The notes: generated by a model from the letters alone, not told the origin. A DNA stretch of 43,821 nucleotides from an uncultured Phocaeicola sp. (GCA_944320885.1 CALUJE010000024.1:1-43821); one strand, 5' to 3'; shown: positions 18,412-27,524, counted from the first letter of the stretch. Translations and numbers: made by a program.

Positions 18412-20262
18412 ATGCATAATTATAATCTGGAAAAAAGAAAATTTGTTATTGGTGGAGCAGCAATAGTTATCGTACTGATATATATATTGCGTTTGTTTGC
18501 CTTGCAGATAATGAGCGATGATTATAAGAAGAATGCCGATAGCAATGCTTTTCTGAAAAAAGTACAGTTCCCGGCCAGAGGAGCCATTTATGACCGAAAC
18601 GGCCGTCTGATGGTTTATAATCAGCCGGCATACGACCTTATGGTGGTTATGCGTGAGGTAAATAACCTTGATACCCTTGATTTTTGTGAAACGCTGGGCA
18701 TTACCAAGGAGTTTTTTATAAAACGGATGGCCGATATCAAGAACCGTGCTTTGAATCCCGGATATTCACGTTATACCGAACAGTTGTTTCTTAGCCAGTT
18801 GCCCGCTGAAGAGTTTGCCGTATTTCAGGAAAAGCTTTTCCGTTTTTCTGGTTTCTATATTCAGCGCAGAACTACCAGGCAATATACTTATAATGTGGCA
18901 GCTCATGTATTGGGTGATGTCGCAGAAGTTTCTCCCCGTGATATAGAGGAAGACGATTATTATCGAAGTGGTGACTTTATCGGAATTCAAGGAGTAGAGC
19001 GCTCTTATGAAAAAGTGTTGAGGGGTGAAAAGGGAGTTGAGATATTGCTTCGTGATGCCCGAGGACGTATTCAGGGTAAATATCAGAATGGGGCTTACGA
19101 CAAGCGTCCCGTGCCTGGGAAGAATCTTACTTTGGGGTTGGATGTAGAGTTGCAGGAGTTGGGTGAACGTTTACTCGAAGGTAAAATAGGAAGTATTGTT
19201 GCCATAGAACCCTCTACCGGTGATATTCTTTGCATGGTATCTGCTCCTTCTTATGACCCTCATCTGCTGGTAGGACGTGACAGAGGAAAGCACCATCTGG
19301 AACTGTCGCGTGACAGTTGGAAACCTCTGCTTAACCGGGCTGTTTCGGGAACATATCCTCCGGGTTCTACTTTTAAGACGTCACAGGCTCTTACCTTTAT
19401 GCAGGAAGGTATTATATCACCTACTCAGACTTTTTATCCATGTTATCACGGATTCGTGTATGGCGGTCTTCGTGTGGGTTGTCATGCTCACGGTTCTCCC
19501 TTGCCTTTGATACCGGCTTTGGCAACTTCATGCAACGGTTATTTCTGTTGGGGATTGTATTATATGTTCAGTAACCGTACCAAATATAAAACCGTGCAGC
19601 AAGCTATGACTACGTGGAAAGACTACATGGTGTCGATGGGCTTCGGTTATCAGTTGGGAGTCGATATTCCCGGTGAACGGCGTGGAATGATTCCTAATGC
19701 AGCTTTTTACGATAAGGCTTATCGCGGATCCTGGAACGGTCTTACCGTTATCAGTATTGCCATTGGTCAGGGTGAAGTTACTCTCACGCCGCTTCAGATA
19801 GCCAATTTGGGAGCTACAATAGCCAACCGTGGATATTTCATAACACCTCATGTGGTACATTCCATTGAAGGTGGACGGCTTGACAGCATTTATTATGAAC
19901 GCCGTTACACTAAGGTGGAGTCACGTTATTATGAAGAAGTGGTGCAAGGTATGCGTCAGGCGGTTCTTGCCGGAACGTGCCGAGGTGCAAATATTCCGGA
20001 CATAGAAGTTTGTGGAAAAACCGGTACGGCACAGAATCGCGGACATGACCATTCGGCTTTTATGGGATTTGCTCCGATGAACAATCCAAAGATTGCCATA
20101 GCCGTATACGTAGAGAATGGTGGATTTGGAGCTGTATATGGTGTGCCCATTGGAAAGTTGATGATTGAAAAATATCTGAAAGGCAAACTGTCGCCCGAGA
20201 GTGAGGAGCAGGCAAAAGTCATTCAGGCAAAACGTATAATGTATGGTGACCAAGAACGTTAG
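18412..20262 (+). CDS. mrdA: Penicillin-binding protein 2 (elongasome transpeptidase)
   Basis: A 616-residue class B PBP that cross-links peptidoglycan during lateral growth with RodA. An N-terminal membrane anchor (about residues 12-30) precedes the pedestal domain (FPARGAIYDRNGRLM). The transpeptidase motifs are intact: STFK with active-site Ser319, SCN at 373-375, and KTGT at 536-539. Its 3' end overlaps rodA by 20 nt, which suggests translational coupling of the two partner proteins. The C-terminal tail is basic and short. No catalytic motif is missing. Confidence 0.97.
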   Translation: MHNYNLEKRKFVIGGAAIVIVLIYILRLFALQIMSDDYKKNADSNAFLKKVQFPARGAIYDRNGRLMVYNQPAYDLMVVMREVNNLDTLDFCETLGITKEFFIKRMADIKNRALNPGYSRYTEQLFLSQLPAEEFAVFQEKLFRFSGFYIQRRTTRQYTYNVAAHVLGDVAEVSPRDIEEDDYYRSGDFIGIQGVERSYEKVLRGEKGVEILLRDARGRIQGKYQNGAYDKRPVPGKNLTLGLDVELQELGERLLEGKIGSIVAIEPSTGDILCMVSAPSYDPHLLVGRDRGKHHLELSRDSWKPLLNRAVSGTYPPGSTFKTSQALTFMQEGIISPTQTFYPCYHGFVYGGLRVGCHAHGSPLPLIPALATSCNGYFCWGLYYMFSNRTKYKTVQQAMTTWKDYMVSMGFGYQLGVDIPGERRGMIPNAAFYDKAYRGSWNGLTVISIAIGQGEVTLTPLQIANLGATIANRGYFITPHVVHSIEGGRLDSIYYERRYTKVESRYYEEVVQGMRQAVLAGTCRGANIPDIEVCGKTGTAQNRGHDHSAFMGFAPMNNPKIAIAVYVENGGFGAVYGVPIGKLMIEKYLKGKLSPESEEQAKVIQAKRIMYGDQER

Positions 20263-21700
20263 TTTTATAAAATCCGTTGATTGGGTAATTATTGCCTTAT
20301 ATCTGGTTTTGGTAATTTGTGGATGGTTTAGCATCTGCGGTGCCAGTTATACGTATGGCGAGCCCGACTTCCTGAGTTTTGATACACGTGCCGGAAAACA
20401 GCTTATATGGATTGGTTGTTCGCTGGCAATCGGTTTTGTTCTGCTCATGCTTGAGAAGAAGTTGTATGAGATGTTGGCGTATGTTTTTTATGCGTTGATT
20501 ATACTGTTACTGATAGCTACCATATTTGTAGGAAGTGATATCAAAGGTTCTCATTCCTGGATACGGTTGGGAGGAGGTGTCAATCTTCAGCCTGCCGAAT
20601 TTGCCAAGGCTGCAACAGCGTTGGCTTTGGCGCGTTATATGAGTTCTTATGGTTTTTCCATGCATAATCTGCGTGATTTGCTCAAGGTTATCGGCCTGAT
20701 AATGCTGCCTATGCTGATAATTATAATGCAGAAGGAGACGGGGTCCGCACTGGTTTTTCTGTCTTTTTTTCTGATGCTTTATCGCGAAGGGATGTCTGGA
20801 GCTTTTCTTTTTTCTGGTATTTGTGCAATAGTGTATTTTATTGTAGGTATCCGTTTTGCGGATGTGCCTTTATGGGAGATGCCTGTTTCTACGGGTGAGT
20901 TTGTGGTACTGTTTCTTATTCAGTTATGTACGGCTGGTATGTTGGGTACTTATATCCGTAAAAAATCACTGATGTATTGGACAGGAGGAATTATTCTGGG
21001 AGTTACTGGAGTTGCGTTGCTGTTTTCTTTATACGTAATCCCTTTTGATGTTGCCTGGATACAGTTAGGCTTGTGTATACTTCTTATCTTATATTTGATT
21101 TATATGTGGCTGCGTGAGCGCATTAATAACTTTGCATATATTGCCATGTTTATTTTAGGGTCGGTTGTATTCTTTTATTCCAGCAATTATGTTTTTTCAG
21201 AAGTGCTCAGCGAACATCAAAAGCCGCGTATAGAGGTCGTGCTTGGGATGAAAGAAGATCTTACCGGTGCAGGTTATAATGTTAATCAGTCGAAGATAGC
21301 GATTGGCTCGGGAGGTCTTACCGGAAAGGGCTTTTTGAATGGCACACAGACTAAACTGAAATATGTTCCCGAGCAGGATACAGATTTCATCTTTTGTACG
21401 ATAGGTGAGGAGCAAGGCTTTTTGGGGGCTTCTGCTGTACTTTTGTTGTTTTTGGCCTTTATATTACGTATTATGGCTCTGGCAGAACGGCAGCCCGATG
21501 CTTTTGGACGGGTATACGGATATTCTTTGGTCGGAATATTCCTTTTTCATTTGTTTATCAATGTAGGTATGGTATTGGGTATTACGCCTGTTATCGGTAT
21601 TCCTTTGCCGTTTTTCAGTTACGGAGGTTCCTCGCTTTGGGGATTTACCATATTGCTGTTTATCTTTATTCGGATAGATTCTGCCCGTAAGAGAGTCTGA
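20243..21700 (+). CDS. rodA: SEDS peptidoglycan glycosyltransferase RodA
   Basis: A 485-residue polytopic membrane protein of the SEDS family, which polymerises lipid II into glycan strands with PBP2. Recognisable segments are IKGSHSWIRLGGGVNLQPAEFAKAATALALARYM, the large extracytoplasmic loop with SQIAIGSGG-type residues (NQSKIAIGSGGLTGKGFLNGTQTKLKYVPEQDTDFIFCTIGEEQGFLG), and GIPLPFFSYGGSSL near the end. It is longer than enterobacterial RodA (about 370 residues) because of extra mid-protein membrane segments (about 190-330), common in Bacteroidetes. It overlaps mrdA at its start, and overlaps the convergent gldH by 35 nt at its end. Confidence 0.96.
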   Translation: MVTKNVSFIKSVDWVIIALYLVLVICGWFSICGASYTYGEPDFLSFDTRAGKQLIWIGCSLAIGFVLLMLEKKLYEMLAYVFYALIILLLIATIFVGSDIKGSHSWIRLGGGVNLQPAEFAKAATALALARYMSSYGFSMHNLRDLLKVIGLIMLPMLIIIMQKETGSALVFLSFFLMLYREGMSGAFLFSGICAIVYFIVGIRFADVPLWEMPVSTGEFVVLFLIQLCTAGMLGTYIRKKSLMYWTGGIILGVTGVALLFSLYVIPFDVAWIQLGLCILLILYLIYMWLRERINNFAYIAMFILGSVVFFYSSNYVFSEVLSEHQKPRIEVVLGMKEDLTGAGYNVNQSKIAIGSGGLTGKGFLNGTQTKLKYVPEQDTDFIFCTIGEEQGFLGASAVLLLFLAFILRIMALAERQPDAFGRVYGYSLVGIFLFHLFINVGMVLGITPVIGIPLPFFSYGGSSLWGFTILLFIFIRIDSARKRV

Positions 21701-22154
21701 TTCCTATATCGGTAATACCCTGTATCTCTTTTTCTTTCATGAAGTGGGTAATCTTGAAGAGCGGATGTGTATTTTTTTGCAGGCGGATGGCCTTGAAGGG
21801 AATACTCTTCTGATAGGAACCGCTCAGTCCGTTTCCGTCGAACTTGCCAGTGTTGTCGGTCAGTCTGCATTCTATGGTATCTGTGCGGAATGTAAGCGAG
21901 TCGGCTTCATTGTGTGATACGAGTAGCCATACTGACTGATAAGGATACTCCTGTGTATGTCTGATTTCAATATAAGCCTGGCATTGTGATTCCTCTCTCT
22001 GTTCCTGAAGCTGCAGATACAGAGTGTCATTCTTGCTCCATCCGGTTGACGGTACGGAGCAGAACGAATGGTAGTTGTCTGCCGGTAAACAAGATGCTGC
22101 CGACATTCCTGTCAGCAGCATGCATGTATAAAGGCTTATTTTAAAGAAATTCAT
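21666..22154 (-). CDS. gldH: GldH-family lipoprotein
   Basis: A 162-residue lipoprotein with lipobox SAASC (Cys22). The mature domain (YHSFCSVPSTGWSKNDTLYLQL ... HTQEYPYQSVWLLVSHN ... FDGNGLSGSYQKSIPF) is the GldH family, first found as a gliding-motility lipoprotein in Flavobacterium johnsoniae but also kept in many non-gliding Bacteroidetes. It is the last gene of metF-holB-ricT-gldH and overlaps ricT by 4 nt (ATGA). Its C-terminal codons overlap the end of rodA on the other strand by 35 nt, so both C termini are constrained by the same DNA. The function in a non-gliding gut-type species is unknown. Confidence 0.9.
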   Translation of the reverse strand: MNFFKISLYTCMLLTGMSAASCLPADNYHSFCSVPSTGWSKNDTLYLQLQEQREESQCQAYIEIRHTQEYPYQSVWLLVSHNEADSLTFRTDTIECRLTDNTGKFDGNGLSGSYQKSIPFKAIRLQKNTHPLFKITHFMKEKEIQGITDIGIRLSYGQNLSE

Positions 22155-23692
22155 TGCTGTTCGTTTCCTTTTTTGTTTTCTGTTCGTGCGGGTACGTTTT
22201 TCACCGGTTTCTGTTCAATCAGTAACGGTGCCTTTGTTCCATGTTCCTGATTGCGGTTCTTTTCTTGTTGGTTCCGGTTGTTTCCGTTTCCCTTGTTGTT
22301 GCGTCCTTTCGGACGGTTTCCGCCGTTACCTTTATTAGGTTGTTGAGACTGTTCCTGTGGAGCATTCGGCTTGTTCTCGTCATTGTTTTTCGGACGGTTG
22401 TTTCCTTCGCGCTGACGTTTTTCCTGTCCGTTGTTCCGCTTGTCTCTCGGTTGCTGTTTCTTCTCTCCGTTTTCCGGTTGAGGCTGTTTCTGCGTGTTGT
22501 TCTTTCCGTTTTCCGGCTTGTTGTTTTCCTGTCTGTCTCCTTCCGGTTTGCTGTTCGCATTCTTGTTGTTATCGGCTACAGGTTGAGCCTGCTGGCTGTT
22601 GTTGGCAGGAGTATCTTTTTTCTTTTTCTTTTTCTTTTTGCTCTTGTCAAAGCGGGTTACACTTTCCTGTTCCAGCAAGTCGACCGGACGTTTTGCCTCG
22701 TTGGCACTTTCTTCCAGACTGTCAGGTTTGATGCCGGCACGATTCATGTTGATAACCTCAAAAGCTCTGCGTCCGGTAATGGTTACGATGTTGGCAGCAA
22801 AGTTCTTGTCGGTAGAATAGGTGATGAGACCTTTCAGGATGTCCGATTTGAAGTAATAGAAGGTTCCGTCTTTGGTTTCCAGTTCTATTTCGCGTGAAGG
22901 CATCCGTTTGTTGCATTCCACATATGCGTCAATTTCGTAGTTGAGACAGCACTTCAGTTTGGCACATTGTCCGGCCAGTTTCTGCGGGTTGAGTGATATG
23001 TCCTGAATGCGGGCAGCATTGGTCGAAACCGATATGAAGTTGGTCATCCAGGTAGCGCAGCACAATTCTCGTCCGCAAGGGCCTATACCTCCAATGCGTC
23101 CGGCTTCCTGACGTGCACCGATTTGTTTCATTTCAATTCTTACCCTGAATACTTCTGCCAGAACCTTGATTAGTTGGCGGAAGTCTACACGTTCGTCGGC
23201 AATATAGTAGAATATGGCTTTGTTTCCGTCGCCCTGATATTCCACATCGCCAATCTTCATGTTGAGATTCAGGTTGGCGGCAATTTGTCGTGAACGTATC
23301 ATCGTGTCGTGTTCACGTGCCTTCGCCTCTTCGTATTTTTCCATGTCCACCGGTTTTGCCTTACGGTATATGCGTCGTATTTCAGCATCCGGTTTCAGGT
23401 TTGCCTTTTTCATTTGCAGGGGAACAAGTCTTCCTGTAAGTGTCACGGTTCCGATATCGTGTCCCGGACTGGCTTCTACAGCCACAATGTCTCCTTTTTC
23501 GAGCTTTATGTGGTTACTGTTCTTGTAATACCCCTTTCTTGTATTCTTGAACTGCACCTCTACCATATCGAAAGCCTCTTCACATTCAGTGATATCGGCC
23601 ATCCAGTCATAGGTGTTCAGTTTATTGTTTTGCGGTCCGCATCCTTTTGCCGATAGCGTTCCATGTCCGTTTTTTAATTTAAAGTTGGTCAT
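22151..23692 (-). CDS. ricT: PSP1/RicT-like protein with long low-complexity tail
   Basis: A 513-residue protein. Residues 1-350 are the PSP1-domain family of Bacillus RicT (YaaT), which with RicA and RicF binds Fe-S clusters and modulates RNase Y-dependent RNA processing. The cysteine clusters are intact: GPCGRELCCATWM (Cys206, 211, 212) and GQCAKLKCCLNYE (Cys243, 248, 249). From about residue 350 the protein turns into a Lys run followed by 150-odd residues rich in Asn, Gln, Lys, Glu and Pro, predicted disordered. That tail is absent in Bacillus. The gene lies 12 nt downstream of holB, a neighbourhood also seen for yaaT in Firmicutes. RNA-related function is inferred. Confidence 0.87.
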   Translation of the reverse strand: MTNFKLKNGHGTLSAKGCGPQNNKLNTYDWMADITECEEAFDMVEVQFKNTRKGYYKNSNHIKLEKGDIVAVEASPGHDIGTVTLTGRLVPLQMKKANLKPDAEIRRIYRKAKPVDMEKYEEAKAREHDTMIRSRQIAANLNLNMKIGDVEYQGDGNKAIFYYIADERVDFRQLIKVLAEVFRVRIEMKQIGARQEAGRIGGIGPCGRELCCATWMTNFISVSTNAARIQDISLNPQKLAGQCAKLKCCLNYEIDAYVECNKRMPSREIELETKDGTFYYFKSDILKGLITYSTDKNFAANIVTITGRRAFEVINMNRAGIKPDSLEESANEAKRPVDLLEQESVTRFDKSKKKKKKKKDTPANNSQQAQPVADNNKNANSKPEGDRQENNKPENGKNNTQKQPQPENGEKKQQPRDKRNNGQEKRQREGNNRPKNNDENKPNAPQEQSQQPNKGNGGNRPKGRNNKGNGNNRNQQEKNRNQEHGTKAPLLIEQKPVKNVPARTENKKGNEQQ

Positions 23693-23704
23693 AATCAGCG
23701 TCTG

Positions 23705-24823
23705 TTATTGTTTAAGGAGCATGATTGTCTTAAGGGTGAGGTCGAAAAATACCATGTTGGCATTGACATTCTGTTCAATGTGTACCTGTGCTTCGGCGAG
23801 TTCGTTCATCAGTTTGATAACGTTCCGTTCGTTGATAAACGGTGCAAATCTCACCGAGAAATTTCGTTCTTCACGGTTCATGTAGTTCAGTTCACCCCGA
23901 TGGAAGTTGAATATAAAGTTTTCGCGAATCATGTGCTGGCAGTATTCCAGAAATCTTTTTTGCTGTTCGCGTCCCATCGCTGCAATGTTTTCACTCCATT
24001 TCTTTAAATCTTTGATATTTCTCATGTAGGCAAGCCGCATCAGACTTATGAAAAGCTCCAGGAACAGACGTTTCTCTTCATTCAGGTGAATGGTCTGCAT
24101 GGCCAGGATGTAGTTCCCGTTTGAAGCCCTTGCAATGTCTGCAGCATCTTCTTTTTGTATACCGAACCGTCCGGTTAGTTCGGCAATGATATCCTCGTCG
24201 GTCAGACGTGGTATCTGAATGCGCTGTGTACGGCTCAGGATAGTGGGCAGTATCTGTTCCGGATTGTCCGATACGAGTATGAATACCGTTTGTGCCGGTG
24301 GTTCTTCAAGCAGTTTCAGCAACTTGTTGGCACATTCAGTTTTCAGCTTTTCGGGCAGCCACATGATAACCGTTTTGTATCCTCCTTCGCTCGATTTCAG
24401 ACTGAGTTTCCGCAACAGCTCGTCGCTTTCTTTCACGAAAATCTGCGGTTGCTGTTTTTCGGCACCGATGACTGTCATCCAGTCGCCCAGACTGAAATAC
24501 GGAGTCTGTTCCAGTAACTGACGCCATTCGCCGATGAAATCGTCCGATACGGTATCGGTCTTTGTCTTGATTACGGGAAATACGAAGTGCAGGTCGGGAT
24601 GTGCCAGCTTATTGAACTTTACACATGACGGACATGTGCCGCATGCATCGTCACCGTTGGGATGCTGGCAGTTGATGTAACGGGCATAAGCTATGGCAAG
24701 GGCCAGTTTGCCGCTCCCTTCCGGTCCGCAGAAAAGTTGTGCGTGTGGAATGCGGTTCTCTCTGACTTCAAGCAACAGGCGCTGCTTTACTTCCTTTTGT
24801 CCTATTACATCTTTAAAAAACAA
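23705..24823 (-). CDS. holB: DNA polymerase III delta' subunit
   Basis: A 372-residue AAA+ clamp-loader subunit. The N terminus MFFKDVIGQKEVKQRLLLEVRENRIPHAQLFCGPEGSGKLALA has a Walker A-like GPEGSGKL at 33-40. A four-cysteine zinc module follows (Cys52, 61, 64, 67), then the sensor region KLLKLLEEPPAQTVFILVSDNPEQILPTILSRTQRIQI, which is diagnostic for HolB/DnaX-type proteins. Delta' normally has a degenerate P loop and does not hydrolyse ATP; here the loop still contains GxxGSGK. It lies between metF and ricT with gaps of 22 and 12 nt. Confidence 0.94.
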   Translation of the reverse strand: MFFKDVIGQKEVKQRLLLEVRENRIPHAQLFCGPEGSGKLALAIAYARYINCQHPNGDDACGTCPSCVKFNKLAHPDLHFVFPVIKTKTDTVSDDFIGEWRQLLEQTPYFSLGDWMTVIGAEKQQPQIFVKESDELLRKLSLKSSEGGYKTVIMWLPEKLKTECANKLLKLLEEPPAQTVFILVSDNPEQILPTILSRTQRIQIPRLTDEDIIAELTGRFGIQKEDAADIARASNGNYILAMQTIHLNEEKRLFLELFISLMRLAYMRNIKDLKKWSENIAAMGREQQKRFLEYCQHMIRENFIFNFHRGELNYMNREERNFSVRFAPFINERNVIKLMNELAEAQVHIEQNVNANMVFFDLTLKTIMLLKQ

Positions 24824-24845
24824 TGCTCACTCAGTATTAATCGGT

Positions 24846-25799
24846 TTAAAATATCTGTTTGGCTACCTCACGTATGCTGTTTACGGCCGATACGGTATAG
24901 AAATGTATACTCGGAACGCCGGCGGCAATCAGTTCCTTGCACTGTGCCACACACCATTCTACACCCAGTGCTGCTGCTTCTTCATTGCTTTTGCACTTGA
25001 TGGCCTCTTTGGCCAGTTCTTCGGGCAAATCTACTTTGAATGTTTTTGGAATCATGTTGAGCTGCGACAGTTTGGCAAAAGGCTTGATACCCGGAATAAT
25101 AGGTATGTTGATGCCTTCGCTGCGCACTTTCTTCACGAAGTCAAAATATTTTCGGTTGTCGTAGAAAAGCTGTGTTACGGCGTATTCAGCTCCGGCTTCT
25201 ACTTTCTTTTTCAGCCAGTATATATCCTGTTCCATGTTGGGGGCTTCTTCATGCTTTTCCGGATAACATGCCACTCCGTAATGGAAAGGCGTTCCTGTTA
25301 CCTTGATAGGCGAGCCGTCAACAAAGAGTCCCTTGTTAAAGTCATTAATTTGTTGTTGCAGTTCCACTGCATGTGCGTATCCGTCTGCCTCGGGGACGAA
25401 CATGTTCTCATGCTTGGCCTTGTCACCCCGTAGCACAAGAAGGTCGGTTATGCCCAGAAATTGCAGGTCAAGGAGTACGTACTCCGTTTCTTCTCTCGTA
25501 AAGCCGCTGCATAAGATATGCGGAACTACCGTTATGTTGTATTTGTTTTGTATGGCGGCTGCAACAGCTACTGTTCCCGGACGACGACGCAGACGGCTGC
25601 GCTGAAACAGTCCGTTACCCAGGTCTTTATATACATACTCGCTCCGGTGAGTGGTTATGTTTATGTATTTGGGGTCGAACTCGCGCAAGGTGTCAATCGT
25701 CTGGTAGAGTTTCTCGATGCCTGTTCCTTTCAGGGGCGGGAGAATCTCAAAAGAGAAAGCTGTTTTATTGTTTTCCTTTATTAAATCAATAACCTTCAT
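24846..25799 (-). CDS. metF: 5,10-methylenetetrahydrofolate reductase
   Basis: A 317-residue FAD-dependent TIM-barrel enzyme reducing methylene-THF to 5-methyl-THF for methionine synthesis. Landmarks are TAFSFEILPPLKGTGIEKLYQTIDTLREFDPKYINITTH, HILCSGFTREETEYVLLDLQFLGITDLLVLRGD, and GAEYAVTQLFYDNRKYFDFVKKVRSEGINIPIIPGIKP. It is first in a minus-strand unit with holB, ricT and gldH and has a -7 box upstream. The intergenic region with the divergent ferredoxin gene is 119 bp. Confidence 0.97.
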   Translation of the reverse strand: MKVIDLIKENNKTAFSFEILPPLKGTGIEKLYQTIDTLREFDPKYINITTHRSEYVYKDLGNGLFQRSRLRRRPGTVAVAAAIQNKYNITVVPHILCSGFTREETEYVLLDLQFLGITDLLVLRGDKAKHENMFVPEADGYAHAVELQQQINDFNKGLFVDGSPIKVTGTPFHYGVACYPEKHEEAPNMEQDIYWLKKKVEAGAEYAVTQLFYDNRKYFDFVKKVRSEGINIPIIPGIKPFAKLSQLNMIPKTFKVDLPEELAKEAIKCKSNEEAAALGVEWCVAQCKELIAAGVPSIHFYTVSAVNSIREVAKQIF

Positions 25800-25828
25800 G
25801 TATTTTGTTTAAGTTCTTCTTTAAAAAG

Positions 25829-25836
25829 CAAAGATA
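25829..25836 (-). promoter_or_regulatory. metF: Probable metF promoter, -7 box
   Basis: On the minus strand the bases read TATCTTTG, 29 nt before the metF ATG. It lies 43 nt from the divergent -7 box at 25880, so the two promoters are back to back. No strong -33 box is seen. Confidence 0.6.
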
Positions 25837-25879
25837 GGAAAATTTGGAAATATACTACCGTGATGTATCGGAAAAAGTA

Positions 25880-25887
25880 TACCTTTG
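25880..25887 (+). promoter_or_regulatory. Probable promoter of the flavodoxin/ferredoxin gene, -7 box
   Basis: TACCTTTG, exact to the -7 consensus, 31 nt before the ATG at 25919. The -33 region is not obvious. Confidence 0.65.
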
Positions 25888-25918
25888 TACAAACTAACTA
25901 ACGAACTTATCGCAGAAT

Positions 25919-26710
25919 ATGGAAAAAAGAAAGAGTTGCATAATAACGTTTTCGCCTACCCGCACGTCGGCAAAGGTGGCTGCGGCTGTAGCACGAGGCC
26001 TGCAGTGTGAACATGTATCGGAGATGGATTTGACATGTCATCAGCTGAACGAAGCTGTGACGGTGAGTGCCGACAGCATAGCTGTAATATCTGTTCCCGT
26101 ATATGCCGGACGTGTGGCGCCGTTGGCCGTACAGCGTCTGAAACAGGTTCATGGTGAACACACACCGGCCGTACTGCTGACAGTATACGGAAACCGTGAT
26201 TACGAAGATGCATTGGTAGAGTTGCGTGACTTGATGCAGAGTCAGGGTTTTGTACCTCTGGCTGCCGCAGCTTTTGTGGGCGAGCATTCATACAGCCGTC
26301 CCGGTATGCCGGTTGCTGAGGGACGTCCCGATGCCGATGACCTTCAGAAAGCTGAGGACTTTGGCCGCCGCTGTGCGGAAAAATATATGGCCCTGACCGA
26401 TGTTGACAAGCTGGAACCGTTTTATATAAAAGGCAACGTGCCTTATCGTGTGGTAGGTCCTTCTACTCCGCAAGCCCCCGTATGGAATGAAGAACTCTGT
26501 ACCTCGTGCGGAACCTGTATCGATGTTTGTCCTACAGCATCTATCCGTATGGATGAAAACAGTGAAGTACATACCGAACCGGCTACCTGCATCAAGTGCT
26601 GTGCCTGCGTGAAAGCCTGTCCGGCAGGTGCACTGGTATTCGATACTCCTTATACGGCCATGCTTCATACCAAGTTCAGCGCACGCCGTGAGCCGGAGAC
26701 GTTTATTTGA
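25919..26710 (+). CDS. EFR1-type flavodoxin/4Fe-4S ferredoxin fusion
   Basis: A 263-residue redox protein. Residues 1-155 resemble a flavodoxin domain: CIITFSPTRTSAKVAAAVARGL for the phosphate loop, ISVPVYAGRVAP, and LLTVYGNRDYEDALVEL. Residues 185-240 hold two 4Fe-4S ferredoxin motifs: CTSCGTCIDVCP (Cys194, 197, 200, 204) and CIKCCACVKACP (Cys224, 227, 230, 234). This two-domain build is the EFR1-family ferredoxin architecture; it probably shuttles electrons between FMN and Fe-S partners, but its partner is unknown. No membrane segment. It is followed 33 nt later by exonuclease III, so the two may share a transcript. Confidence 0.88.
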   Translation: MEKRKSCIITFSPTRTSAKVAAAVARGLQCEHVSEMDLTCHQLNEAVTVSADSIAVISVPVYAGRVAPLAVQRLKQVHGEHTPAVLLTVYGNRDYEDALVELRDLMQSQGFVPLAAAAFVGEHSYSRPGMPVAEGRPDADDLQKAEDFGRRCAEKYMALTDVDKLEPFYIKGNVPYRVVGPSTPQAPVWNEELCTSCGTCIDVCPTASIRMDENSEVHTEPATCIKCCACVKACPAGALVFDTPYTAMLHTKFSARREPETFI

Positions 26711-26743
26711 AACATGCTTAGTGAATAACTTTGATAATACTGA

Positions 26744-27505
26744 ATGGATATGAAATTTATATCATGGAATGTGAATGGCCTGAGAGCCTGCGAAACAAAA
26801 GGGTTTCGGGAGGCGTTCCGCACACTGGACGCCGATTTCTTTTGCCTGCAGGAAACCAAGCTGCAGGGTGGACAGATTGAGATGGAGTTTGAGGGATATA
26901 CTTCTTACTGGAATTATGCCGAGAAGAAGGGATATTCCGGTACGGCAATATTCACCCGTCACACTCCGCTGTCGGTAACATACGGACTGGGTGTTGAAGA
27001 ACACGATCATGAAGGACGTGTCATTACGCTTGAAATGCCGGAGTTTTATCTGATTACAGTCTATACCCCCAATTCGCAGGACGGCCTTAAGCGGCTTGAT
27101 TACCGCATGACATGGGAGGATGCCTTCCGGGCTTACATGCAGGAGCTCGACAAGAAAAAACCCGTGATTGTGTGTGGTGACCTGAATGTGGCACATAAGG
27201 AGATTGACTTGAAGAACCCGAAGACCAACCGTATGAATGCAGGTTTCACCGATCAGGAACGTGAGAAGTTCCAGACGCTGCTCGATGCCGGATTTACCGA
27301 TACCTTCCGTTATTTCTATCCCGACCAGGAAGGCATCTATTCGTGGTGGTCATACCGTTTCAAGGCTCGCGAAAAGAATGCGGGGTGGCGTATTGACTAC
27401 TTCGTAGTGTCCGACCGTCTGCGTGAGAAACTTTCCCGAGCGTCCATTCATACCGAAATATTCGGTTCAGACCATTGTCCTGTAGAAGTAGATATAAACT
27501 TTTGA
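26744..27505 (+). CDS. xth: Exodeoxyribonuclease III
   Basis: A 253-residue Mg-dependent AP endonuclease / 3'-5' exonuclease for base-excision repair. The fold landmarks are MKFISWNVNGLRAC, DFFCLQETKLQ, the GYSGTAIFTR strand, VCGDLNVAHKEIDL, the WRIDYFVVSD segment, and the catalytic GSDHCPVEVDI at the end. The first ATG (26744) gives MDMKFISW; the second (26750) gives the more usual MKFISW start. The stop is followed 19 nt later by a strong 20-bp hairpin without a T tract. Confidence 0.96.
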   Translation: MDMKFISWNVNGLRACETKGFREAFRTLDADFFCLQETKLQGGQIEMEFEGYTSYWNYAEKKGYSGTAIFTRHTPLSVTYGLGVEEHDHEGRVITLEMPEFYLITVYTPNSQDGLKRLDYRMTWEDAFRAYMQELDKKKPVIVCGDLNVAHKEIDLKNPKTNRMNAGFTDQEREKFQTLLDAGFTDTFRYFYPDQEGIYSWWSYRFKAREKNAGWRIDYFVVSDRLREKLSRASIHTEIFGSDHCPVEVDINF

Positions 27506-27524
27506 TTTATAACGCTTATTGTCG

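Noticed and set aside
22241..22897. 218-codon plus-strand ORF opposite ricT
   Set aside because: It is rich in V, F, L and S because it is the complement of the N/Q/K/E-rich tail; no domain and no start signal. ricT is clearly the real gene.
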